DNA of 64,000 bases from Tritrichomonas musculus (Eukaryota; Parabasalia; Tritrichomonadida; Tritrichomonadidae), in the NCBI GenBank assembly GCA_039105265.1, contig JAPFFF010000015.1, forward strand, positions 3,162,001 to 3,226,000, read 5' to 3'. This document shows positions 1 to 10,412 of this stretch, piece by piece (position 1 is the stretch's first letter; every line of letters begins with the position of its first letter). The position numbers and the translations under genes were made by a program. Below the pieces are notes generated by a model, which did no database searches, was not told the DNA's origin, and saw only the letters and a list, made by a program, of their open reading frames with translations.

Positions 1-310
1 AAAATCGGCACGAAATATTTTACAACAAGAAACTTTTTGAAAGATCCGACCAGGTAAAAATTTTACCACTTTTTGAGAGAAAAAGTTCTATCGTTGAGAT
101 GAACTTTTTGAGAGATTGAAATAAAACGGTTATAAAGGTGAATTATCTATTATATGAAAAAAGGCGCCCTTTTGTTTTGAAATTGGTATCGCATCAGAGC
201 AAATGTATTATTGATTGATTCCGCTGCTGATTCCACCAGCAGATTGTTTGTGATCGACGCAAAATAAGGAACCATTTTTAATTATAAATTGCCAGATGCG
301 ATATTAAAAT

Positions 311-3300
311 ATCATTTACACGTAAACAGCAAGAAGGTAACCTCAATAAGGAAACTCAAAGCACGAACTAATAACAACACATTCCTCACTAAACGATCTC
401 ATAGTAATTGCTCAAAATCTCTGATTTTACACAAATGTTGTAAATATCATTTACACGTAAACAGCAAGAAGGTAACCTCAATAAGGAAACTCAAAGCACG
501 AACTAATAACAACACATTCCTCACTAAACGATCTCATAGTAATTGCTCAAAATCTCTGATTTTACACAAATGTTGTAAATATCATTTACACGTAAACAGC
601 AAGAAGGTAACCTCAATAAGGAAACTCAAAGCACGAACTAATAACAACACATTCCTCACTAAACGATCTCATAGTAATTGCTCAAAATCTCTGATTTTAC
701 ACAAATGTTGTAAATATCATTTACACGTAAACAGCAAGAAGGTAACCTCAATAAGGAAACTCAAAGCACGAACTAATAACAACACATTCCTCACTAAACG
801 ATCTCATAGTAATTGCTCAAAATCTCTGATTTTACACAAATGTTGTAAATATCATTTACACGTAAACAGCAAGAAGGTAACCTCAATAAGGAAACTCAAA
901 GCACGAACTAATAACAGCACATTCCTCACTAAACGATCTCATAGTAATTGCTCAAAATCTCTGATTTTACACAAATGTTGTAAATATCATTTACACGTAA
1001 ACAGCAAGAAGGTAACCTCAATAAGGAAACTCAAAGCACGAACTAATAACAGCACATTCCTCACTAAACGATCTCATAGTAATTGCTCAAAATCTCTGAT
1101 TTTACACAAATGTTGTAAATATCATTTACACGTAAACAGCAAGAAGGTAACCTCAATAAGGAAACTCAAAGCACGAACTAATAACAACACATTCCTCACT
1201 AAACGATCTCATAGTAATTGCTCAAAATCTCTGATTTTACACAAATGTTGTAAATATCATTTACACGTAAACAGCAAGAAGGTAACCTCAATAAGGAAAC
1301 TCAAAGCACGAACTAATAACAGCACATTCCTCACTAAACGATCTCATAGTAATTGCTCAAAATCTCTGATTTTACACAAATGTTGTAAATATCATTTACA
1401 CGTAAACAGCAAGAAGGTAACCTCAATAAGGAAACTCAAAGCACGAACTAATAACAACACATTCCTCACTAAACGATCTCATAGTAATTGCTCAAAATCT
1501 CTGATTTTACACAAATGTTGTAAATATCATTTACACGTAAACAGCAAGAAGGTAACCTCAATAAGGAAACTCAAAGCACGAACTAATAACAACACATTCC
1601 CCACTAAACGATCTCATAGTAATTGCTCAAAATCTCTGATTTTACACAAATGTTGTAAATATCATTTACACGTAAACAGCAAGAAGGTAACCTCAATAAG
1701 GAAACTCAAAGCACGAACTAATAACAACACATTCCTCACTAAACGATCTCATAGTAATTGCTCAAAATCTCTGATTTTACACAAATGTTGTAAATATCAT
1801 TTACACGTAAACAGCAAGAAGGTAACCTCAATAAGGAAACTCAAAGCACGAACTAATAACAACACATTCCTCACTAAACGATCTCATAGTAATTGCTCAA
1901 AATCTCTGATTTTACACAAATGTTGTAAATATCATTTACACGTAAACAGCAAGAAGGTAACCTCAATAAGGAAACTCAAAGCACGAACTAATAACAACAC
2001 ATTCCTCACTAAACGATCTCATAGTAATTGCTCAAAATCTCTGATTTTACACAAATGTTGTAAATATCATTTACACGTAAACAGCAAGAAGGTAACCTCA
2101 ATAAGGAAACTCAAAGCACGAACTAATAACAACACATTCCTCACTAAACGATCTCATAGTAATTGCTCAAAATCTCTGATTTTACACAAATGTTGTAAAT
2201 ATCATTTACACGTAAACAGCAAGAAGGTAACCTCAATAAGGAAACTCAAAGCACGAACTAATAACAACACATTCCTCACTAAACGATCTCATAGTAATTG
2301 CTCAAAATCTCTGATTTTACACAAATGTTGTAAATATCATTTACACGTAAACAGCAAGAAGGTAACCTCAATAAGGAAACTCAAAGCACGAACTAATAAC
2401 AGCACATTCCTCACTAAACGATCTCATAGTAATTGCTCAAAATCTCTGATTTTACACAAATGTTGTAAATATCATTTACACGTAAACAGCAAGAAGGTAA
2501 CCTCAATAAGGAAACTCAAAGCACGAACTAATAACAGCACATTCCTCACTAAACGATCTCATAGTAATTGCTCAAAATCTCTGATTTTACACAAATGTTG
2601 TAAATATCATTTACACGTAAACAGCAAGAAGGTAACCTCAATAAGGAAACTCAAAGCACGAACTAATAACAACACATTCCTCACTAAACGATCTCATAGT
2701 AATTGCTCAAAATCTCTGATTTTACACAAATGTTGTAAATATCATTTACACGTAAACAGCAAGAAGGTAACCTCAATAAGGAAACTCAAAGCACGAACTA
2801 ATAACAGCACATTCCTCACTAAACGATCTCATAGTAATTGCTCAAAATCTCTGATTTTACACAAATGTTGTAAATATCATTTACACGTAAACAGCAAGAA
2901 GGTAACCTCAATAAGGAAACTCAAAGCACGAACTAATAACAACACATTCCTCACTAAACGATCTCATAGTAATTGCTCAAAATCTCTGATTTTACACAAA
3001 TGTTGTAAATATCATTTACACGTAAACAGCAAGAAGGTAACCTCAATAAGGAAACTCAAAGCACGAACTAATAACAACACATTCCCCACTAAACGATCTC
3101 ATAGTAATTGCTCAAAATCTCTGATTTTACACAAATGTTGTAAATATCATTTACACGTAAACAGCAAGAAGGTAACCTCAATAAGGAAACTCAAAGCACG
3201 AACTAATAACAACACATTCCTCACTAAACGATCTCATAGTAATTGCTCAAAATCTCTGATTTTACACAAATGTTGTAAATATCATTTACACGTAAACAGC

Positions 3301-3838
3301 AAGAAGGTAACCTCAATAAGGAAACTCAAAGCACGAACTAATAACAACACATTCCTCACTAAACGATCTCATAGTAATTGCTCAAAATCTCTGATTTTAC
3401 ACAAATGTTGTAAATATCATTTACACGTAAACAGCAAGAAGGTAACCTCAATAAGGAAACTCAAAGCACGAACTAATAACAACACATTCCTCACTAAACG
3501 ATCTCATAGTAATTGCTCAAAATCTCTGATTTTACACAAATGTTGTAAATATCATTTACACGTAAACAGCAAGAAGGTAACCTCAATAAGGAAACTCAAA
3601 GCACGAACTAATAACAACACATTCCTCACTAAACGATCTCATAGTAATTGCTCAAAATCTCTGATTTTACACAAATGTTGTAAATATCATTTACACGTAA
3701 ACAGCAAGAAGGTAACCTCAATAAGGAAACTCAAAGCACGAACTAATAACAACACATTCCTCACTAAACGATCTCATAGTAATTGCTCAAAATCTCTGAT
3801 TTTACACAAATGTTGTAAATATCATTTACACGTAAACA
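311..3838 (+). repeat. 135-bp tandem array, 26 units, left inverted end of the MULE
   Basis: ATCATTTACA recurs every 135 bp from 311 to 3821, giving 26 complete units plus an 18-bp stub. Units are nearly identical; I see only two variable sites, AAC/AGC and CTC/CCC (at 917 and 1601, for example). Reading the units in order, 5-15 and 16-26 show the same variant string (two AGC, one AAC, one AGC, one AAC, one CCC, five standard), so the array is two copies of a 1485-bp higher-order repeat preceded by four standard units. Since 135 is divisible by 3, one frame stays open for about 1200 codons, but it has no ATG in the array and is very unlikely to be a gene. Confidence 0.97.
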
Positions 3839-3912
3839 ACAATAATAAAATACGACAAATAATTCTTTATTTTAATCTTTATTTTTTTTAAAAATAATTT
3901 AACTTTTAATGA

Positions 3913-5991
3913 TTATATGTTTACTTTCTTATTTCCATCTGATATTATCTTTGTCCACAATTTAACCTGAAACAAAGCCAAATATTCATCAATATTATAT
4001 GTCTCTTCTACAGGCATTAATTCTCGCTGTACTGCTAATGCAATGACTGTAATATTTAAATTATTTTTCGCAATAATTTCTGAAAGTTGGTATGTTGTAT
4101 TATCAATTATAGTTGTCATACTATCAGAATAATTTTTTCCATCCAAACAAATGCCAATTTGGAAATTGTTATTGTTATTGTCATTATTATCATTATTTCC
4201 TTCAGTTGACTTTTTTCTTTTTCTAAAAGTTAATTCAGTTTTAATATCGAATTCTAGTAATTGGTCATATTTTATATCATGAGAATCAAACTTTATATCA
4301 AATTCTTCCATTTGATGTATGTAATTTTGATCTTTCCAATAATCATTTAAAATGCAATGTACGCATGGAATATTAACACAGTATAAATAATAATAATAAT
4401 AATATTGACGGCATAAACAAACTTTTTGAGAATAATTTGATTTAAGATTAGGATTTTTTGAAATTTCTTTATATGCTTTATCTTTAAACTTATTTAAGTG
4501 AGTTTTTACATTCAAATGTGCACTAGAATTGGTTCTTAACGTACGATCCATAATATATTTTATAATGTACGCAAGTCGTAGCGGTAAAGAAAGTCGAGTT
4601 GCTTTAAAAATACCGTTTAATTGTTTATGAAACGATTCTACGTGATTTGTTGTGGTTGGTATTCCATAGACACTTCGCTTGAAATATGGAGAATATTCTT
4701 TTTTTACTTCGACATAATTTCCGTTCACATCAACACCTAAGACTTTGCTTACTTTTTCAAATCTTGCATCATCTTTATTTTCTTGTAAATTATATAATAA
4801 CTGAAAAGTTTGGTAATATCTATTAAAATGTTTAGACCACTCAAAGCCTGAAAAAGTGAATAATATATCTGAAAATAAAAGACCGAGTAATGAATTGGCA
4901 CCGATTGACCGAATCAAATGAACTAAACAATAATAAAAATCTAAATCATAATTTTTCGCTAATTTTTGAAATGCTTTATGTTCATCACTTAAATATTTTT
5001 TATTTTTGAATTTAAGAAAAAGTGAATTTTCTTCAGAATTTTCATAAAATTCATCTAACTTTTTGAGAGATTCAAAAAAAATACTATATAATGACGTTTT
5101 CTCAGAAGGTGAAATTAAAATTGCTAGTGGAATCCCAGTATTTCGGAAAATAAGATGAGGAACACAAATAGCATATGGTGCCAGAGCTCGAAAAGTGGCG
5201 TCAAGTTCAATTGTGGTTGCTTGTTCAAATTGATGAGATTTTACAATATCTAAAAAATAAGGTGAAAACCAAGAAAAAATGCCAAATTGATATTGGTTTA
5301 AATCAACCTCTTCTGTTGGATGAAATCTGAAAAGAAATCCTCCATAATTTTTCAGAATACTTTCAATTGAATCATCTGGATTCATTTGCTTGTGCTTTTG
5401 CCTTTTAATAGTTTTGCAATTAAATGGAGCTATTGTGTAAAATATTGTTGCAGTAATCGGATTTTGAATAGATCTATCTACAGACTGATTATTGTAAAAA
5501 TCAGATAATTCTTGCATTCCTTTGTTTTTTATTATCTGAAAAGGACTATTCGGATTAGGATTTTTAATAATTATGTTGCTATAAACATAAACTGTTCTTT
5601 CGTTCTTTTTGAATTTCACATTATGTATTTTTTTATATTTAATTGTATTAAATAAATTAATAATTTGTATTGCAAAATAGTTACCACTAACTTGGTAATA
5701 TATTTTAAATAAATTGGTTTGATGCCTTGAAATTAGCATAAAATTTGTAAATATTTGATTATCAATTCTTTTTGGGTTTTTTAATTTATGTGTTTGTGAA
5801 AACGTATATTTATTATTTTTAAATGTGCTCAAAAAATAAAGAACACTAAAATTATCAATGAGAGGTTTTCGATTATCATATGGTGGATTTGTCAAATAAA
5901 TTGGATGATCGCGATGAGAAAATGTTTTTTCAGATAATACATTAGTTGCTGTTCCTAATTGCAGTGATATTTGTCCATTTTGATCAAACAT
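3913..5991 (-). CDS. MULE transposase, DDE with SWIM zinc finger
   Basis: 692 residues from the ATG at 5991. The catalytic region fits the MULE/RNase-H transposase fold: Asp264 in a TIELDATFRA strand, Asp336 in LSDEHKAF followed by a CLVHLIR segment, and Glu452 in TTTNHVESFHKQL. A SWIM-type zinc finger (CxC...CxH) follows, with Cys525, Cys527, Cys543 and His545; this is usual in MULE transposases and is thought to help DNA binding. The first 200 residues are lysine- and asparagine-rich with no finger I can recognise. The gene lies between the two 135-bp arrays, ending about 75 bp from the left one and starting about 170 bp from the right one. It would act in the nucleus, cutting at the element ends. 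It is uninterrupted, so the element may be autonomous. The exact substrate sites are unknown. Confidence 0.9.
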   Translation of the reverse strand: MFDQNGQISLQLGTATNVLSEKTFSHRDHPIYLTNPPYDNRKPLIDNFSVLYFLSTFKNNKYTFSQTHKLKNPKRIDNQIFTNFMLISRHQTNLFKIYYQVSGNYFAIQIINLFNTIKYKKIHNVKFKKNERTVYVYSNIIIKNPNPNSPFQIIKNKGMQELSDFYNNQSVDRSIQNPITATIFYTIAPFNCKTIKRQKHKQMNPDDSIESILKNYGGFLFRFHPTEEVDLNQYQFGIFSWFSPYFLDIVKSHQFEQATTIELDATFRALAPYAICVPHLIFRNTGIPLAILISPSEKTSLYSIFFESLKKLDEFYENSEENSLFLKFKNKKYLSDEHKAFQKLAKNYDLDFYYCLVHLIRSIGANSLLGLLFSDILFTFSGFEWSKHFNRYYQTFQLLYNLQENKDDARFEKVSKVLGVDVNGNYVEVKKEYSPYFKRSVYGIPTTTNHVESFHKQLNGIFKATRLSLPLRLAYIIKYIMDRTLRTNSSAHLNVKTHLNKFKDKAYKEISKNPNLKSNYSQKVCLCRQYYYYYYLYCVNIPCVHCILNDYWKDQNYIHQMEEFDIKFDSHDIKYDQLLEFDIKTELTFRKRKKSTEGNNDNNDNNNNNFQIGICLDGKNYSDSMTTIIDNTTYQLSEIIAKNNLNITVIALAVQRELMPVEETYNIDEYLALFQVKLWTKIISDGNKKVNI

Positions 5992-6160
5992 TATAATTGT
6001 TTGTAAAAAAGAAAAGTAAACGATAATTTTGATTGAAACTTTTTAAATAGTTTATTAATTTTTTTGTAAAAGTGTATTTAGAAATGATTAAATATGAACA
6101 ATGTTAACTATATAATTATTAAAAATAATATTTAAATAATATTATTGAAAAAAAAAAAAA

Positions 6161-7212
6161 TTTACAACATTTGTGTAAAATCAGAGATTTTGAGCAATTA
6201 CTATGAGATCGTTTAGTGAGGAATGTGCTGTTATTAGTTCGTGCTTTGAGTTTCCTTATTGAGGTTACCTTCTTGCTGTTTACGTGTAAATGATATTTAC
6301 AACATTTGTGTAAAATCAGAGATTTTGAGCAATTACTATGAGATCGTTTAGTATGTGTTGTTATTAGTTCGTGCTTTGAATTGAGGTTACCTTCTTGCTG
6401 TTTACGTGTAAATGATATTTACAACATTTGTGTAAAATCAGAGATTTTGAGCAATTACTATGAGATCGTTTAGTGAGGAATGTGTTGTTATTAGTTCGTG
6501 CTTTGAGTTTCCTTATTGAGGTTACCTTCTTGCTGTTTACGTGTAAATGATATTTACAACATTTGATTTTGAGCAATTACTATGAGATCGTTTAGTGAGA
6601 TGTGTTGTTATTAGTTCGTGCTTTGAGTTTCCTTATTGAGGTTACCTTCTTGCTGTTTACGTGTAAATGATATTTACAACATTTGTGTAAAATCAGAGAT
6701 TTTGAGCAATTACTATGAGATCGTTTAGTGAGGAATGTGTTGTTATTAGTTCGTGCTTTGAGTTTCCTTATTGAGGTTACCTTCTTGCTGTTTACGTGTA
6801 AATGATATTTACAACATTTGTGTAAAATCAGAGATTTTGAGCAATTACTATGAGATCGTTTAGTGAGGAATGTGTTGTTATTAGTTCGTGCTTTGAGTTT
6901 CCTTATTGAGGTTACCTTCTTGCTGTTTACGTGTAAATGATATTTACAACATTTGTGTAAAATCAGAGATTTTGAGCAATTACTATGAGATCGTTTAGTG
7001 AGGAATGTGTTGTTATTAGTTCGTGCTTTGAGTTTCCTTATTGAGGTTACCTTCTTGCTGTTTACGTGTAAATGATATTTACAACATTTGTGTAAAATCA
7101 GAGATTTTGAGCAATTACTATGAGATCGTTTAGTGAGGAATGTGTTGTTATTAGTTCGTGCTTTGAGTTTCCTTATTGAGGTTACCTTCTTGCTGTTTAC
7201 GTGTAAATGATA
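6161..7212 (-). repeat. 135-bp tandem array, 8 units, right inverted end of the MULE
   Basis: This is the reverse complement of the left array unit. Unit boundaries (TTTACAAC) fall at 6161, 6296, 6418, 6553, 6673, 6808, 6943 and 7078. Six units are 135 bp; the ones starting at 6296 and 6553 are shortened to 122 and 120 bp by small internal deletions. The innermost unit carries the AGC variant (read as GCT here), while the outer units are standard. The shortened units are absent from the left array, so the two arrays have changed separately since the element formed, while the outer 310 bp stayed identical. Confidence 0.95.
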
Positions 7213-7521
7213 TTTTAATATCGCATCTGGCAATTTATAATTAAAAATGGTTCCTTATTTTGCGTCGATCACAAACAATCTGCTGGTGGAATCAGCAGCG
7301 GAATCAATCAATAATACATTTGCTCTGATGCGATACCAATTTCAAAACAAAAGGGCGCCTTTTTTCATATAATAGATAATTCACCTTTATAACCGTTTTA
7401 TTTCAATCTCTCAAAAAGTTCATCTCAACGATAGAACTTTTTCTCTCAAAAAGTGGTAAAATTTTTACCTGGTCGGATCTTTCAAAAAGTTTCTTGTTGT
7501 AAAATATTTCGTGCCGATTTT

Positions 7522-9759
7522 AATAGACCCCGATTCCTATGCCCTTCAATTTCAGATCATTCAAGAAAACCACTTTTTAAAACCTTTTATGTTTTATTTT
7601 ATTATTGCTAGCCTAATTTTATTATTGCTATTAAAAAAATTAATTATTATTTTCGATTGTAATTCAAAAAAGAGGCATATCAACCAAAAAAAAGCTCTCA
7701 AAAAGTGAAAGTAGAAAATAAGATAAGTCCAATTATAAAAGATTAGTATAAAAAAGAAGAATGTATTTATGATCTTTGAAATCCAATTATTTAGTTTGTA
7801 CAATAAAAATTTATAGTTTTTAGGTAAAAAACATCAATTTTGATTTTTCATTTTATCCACTCTATAGAAATATAAGATCCAAGATTCTTTACATTTATAA
7901 CTTAATAATATTAACAAATTACTAATGGTTTTTATGATTACTCTATACGTTCTTTAAATATCTAAACATAAAACGTCTTATTTTCATATTTCTGTGATAC
8001 TAATAATATTTCATTTTTTATTCAAAATAAAACAGCCATTTTAATAATTATATTGGGATTTTCTTTTATACGTTTCAATATACACTAATATTATACTTTC
8101 AATTCAATTGATAGTTCATTGAAAAAATAAAATATAATTAGTGCTCAAAATATGATTTTTAGAGGATTTATAGAACTTATTATAAATTCATTTCATTTTA
8201 CTTTAAAATTATATAAAAAAAATTTTGAAATAAATCATTTTTTATTTTTACCGATCGAACTTTTTCAAATAATTATATTTTATATAAATATTTGAGAATA
8301 TTAGAGCAGAAATTTATTTTGTTGATTAATAAAAATTATATACTTCTTTATTAAAAATCAAATAATGATTTTACCTACTTTATAAAATCAAAATAAAATA
8401 TTTTAAAATATTTGTTTTAAATTTTTTGTGATATGCAAATATAATTACTTTTATAAATTTATAATTAATATCTAAGAATATTTATATCATAAAATAAATT
8501 TTTGATAATTAAATTTCCAAGTTATAAATAAAACTTATTTATTCTTCTTAAATTGAAAGAATATTCAATTAACCATCTCTCAAATTGAAAAGCTATTCAA
8601 TAAAAATTCTCTCAAATTGAAATGGTATTCAATCATGATCTTATCAAAAATGAAAGAGAATTCATTTTTCAATATATCAAATTTGAATAAATCTACTTTT
8701 TGAATTGAAGATATTGAGTTAAAAATGATGATTTGAATGAAAACTAAAAACTGTATAGAAGTTTTCGTTTGCTCAAGAGGAAAAGTTTTAATATACATCA
8801 TTTAAATCTTATATTATCATTTTCAAAAAAATTTATCGAGTAGAATTTTGGTTGACATGCCTCTTTCAAAAATAAAAAGAAACAAAAATACTTTTATTTG
8901 TATTTTTTAGCTTGTTCAACAATATATTAAGATAATTTACTTCAATGTTTAACTCTAATGTGAAGATATAAAATTTTTCAATTTTCAAATCTAACTACTC
9001 CTTGCTCATTCACAACATAATCATCAATAACAAATCTTTGAAGATAATACGTTATAAAGTTGATTTTTCAATATCATAGAAAAAATAATCTTGTTTTATT
9101 ATAAAATCTCTTGAATGGTTCACTTTTTGAGGGAGAAAAACTCAAAAAGTGAAAGCAATTCAGAGATTTACAAATTCCGCTCCGTGGAATTTGTAAAATT
9201 CGCATCGTCCCCATAAAAAGATGTATCGTATCATTGAAAAGGGTTTTTTGAGGGATCATTGAAAAAATAATCATTTTCAATAAATTCAAAAGTTATTTTT
9301 TCAGAGGCTCAGAAAAATTGAATAATATATCAAAAAGTGAAAATGAAGAGAACAAAATAGTTTTAGTTTATGTTTATAACGACAATAAAAATAATCTTGC
9401 TTTTTCAATATCATAGAAAAAATAATCTTGCTTTTAGTGTGCATTTGAAATTCTTTCAATTTGTTTATTTCAAATTTGAATACATTTTAAATGAGTGCAT
9501 TAGCGAAAATATAAAATACACTCAAAAAATCTTCCCTCTCAATTATTCTCTATGCTTTTTTTCTATATATGTTTTACTAAATGCTATATTTCGTTTTTGT
9601 TGATTTTATATAACGCATTTTTAACATTTTAAAAAAGGAGGACGGAGTTGTCGGTTATGACGAAACATTATTTTGTTTTTTTACTTATATAATTAATTAT
9701 AATATTATATATTAAGAAATTAATGATAAACAATTAGGGCTTTTTATCGTAAGTCGATT
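7522..9759. other. A+T-rich gene-free stretch with paired hairpins
   Basis: No convincing coding region. Short open frames are low-complexity and rich in Phe, Ile and Lys. Visible structure: two adjacent perfect hairpins at 9119-9152 (arms TTCACTTTTTGA/TCAAAAAGTGAA) and 9168-9196 (arms TTTACAAATTCC/GGAATTTGTAAA); a duplicated run of about 30 bp at 9064 and 9402 (TTTTTCAATATCATAGAAAA); and three degenerate copies of an AAATTGAAA...TATTCAAT unit at about 8550-8635. Confidence 0.6.
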
Positions 9760-10412
9760 TGAGCATCACTGTCTTTTTCGAGAATTCATTCAGCGAATAC
9801 GCGTCATTGTCACGAATAACGATACCGAATTCAGTCACTTCGATTGAGGGCTGCTTTGAAAAAGACCGATCACTCACACAAATAAAATTAGAGGTCCTTC
9901 TGTGGCTGCGCTTCGATTGAAGAGATTTCCATTCCTAGCTGCGCCGAGTTCATCGGAGCAGCGTCTTTCAACGTTTGTTCGAAATTGAGTGAAGTGAGAA
10001 TCTTTTCCAACTTGAAATCAATCTAAAACTCACTTTTTCTGAGATGCACATCACTCACTAAAATAACCGTTCCAACCTCCGTCAAAACGGTCGACAAGAA
10101 GGCCTTCGGCGACTGCAGGTCACTTTTTGAGATAGAAATCCCCAGTTCTGTTGAGTCGATTGAAAAAGTCGCTTTTGAATGATGCACTAATTTGAATACA
10201 GTGACGATTATTTCCCCTTCAAAAATTTCAAGAATTGGTGATGGCGCCTTCAGGGGATGGAGTTCATTGTCGAAGATTGACATCATACAGTCTGTTGTAG
10301 AGTTGGGGTGGAACGTTTTCACCGGTTGTTCGTCCTTGGTTGAGATTTCGATTCCATCTTCAGTCGAAGAAGTGAAATACAACGTCTTTAACGGAACTTC
10401 TTTTGATTTTTA
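9760..10412 (+). pseudogene. Decayed BspA-like leucine-rich-repeat gene
   Basis: Coding-like, noticeably G+C-richer DNA in which TpLRR/BspA units can be read in more than one plus-strand frame, for example GDGAFRGWSSLSKIDI, VFTGCSSLVEISIPSSV and SLFEIEIPSSVESI. Units follow the roughly 23-residue period of trichomonad BspA-like proteins, which are surface or secreted repeat proteins in this lineage. The longest surviving frame (10192-10412) has about three units. Upstream units are scattered over other frames and interrupted by stops, so this is a relic. No N-terminal region, signal peptide or membrane anchor can be seen. Confidence 0.75.

Larger units (their letters stand above)
1..7521. mobile_element. 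Mutator-like (MULE) DNA transposon with giant array-bearing inverted ends
   Basis: Positions 1-310 and 7212-7521 are reverse complements with no difference that I can find (AAAATCGGCACG at the left, CGTGCCGATTTT at the right). Inside each lies a tandem array of the same 135-bp unit in inverted orientation, and between the arrays is one transposase gene. The right inverted end is about 1.36 kb (6161-7521) and the left about 3.84 kb, so the ends differ only in array length. Identical ends and an open transposase imply recent activity. The window begins at the first matched base, so the true left terminus and the target duplication cannot be seen. By comparison with the other MULE-type ends here (GGGCAATCG), the terminus may lie a few bases further out. 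Family assignment rests on the DDE and SWIM motifs of the encoded protein. Confidence 0.9.

Noticed and set aside
311-3838. CRISPR array
   Set aside because: The whole 135-bp unit is repeated without unique spacers, and the context is a eukaryotic transposon.
289-3891. 1200-residue repeat protein (and its 213- and 70-residue counterparts at 6592-7233 and 6364-6576)
   Set aside because: The frame begins at TTG, has no ATG in the array and is explained by a stop-free 135-bp tandem unit inside a transposon end.
10023-10382. 119-residue minus-strand protein
   Set aside because: It is antisense to LRR units that read as BspA-like repeats on the plus strand.
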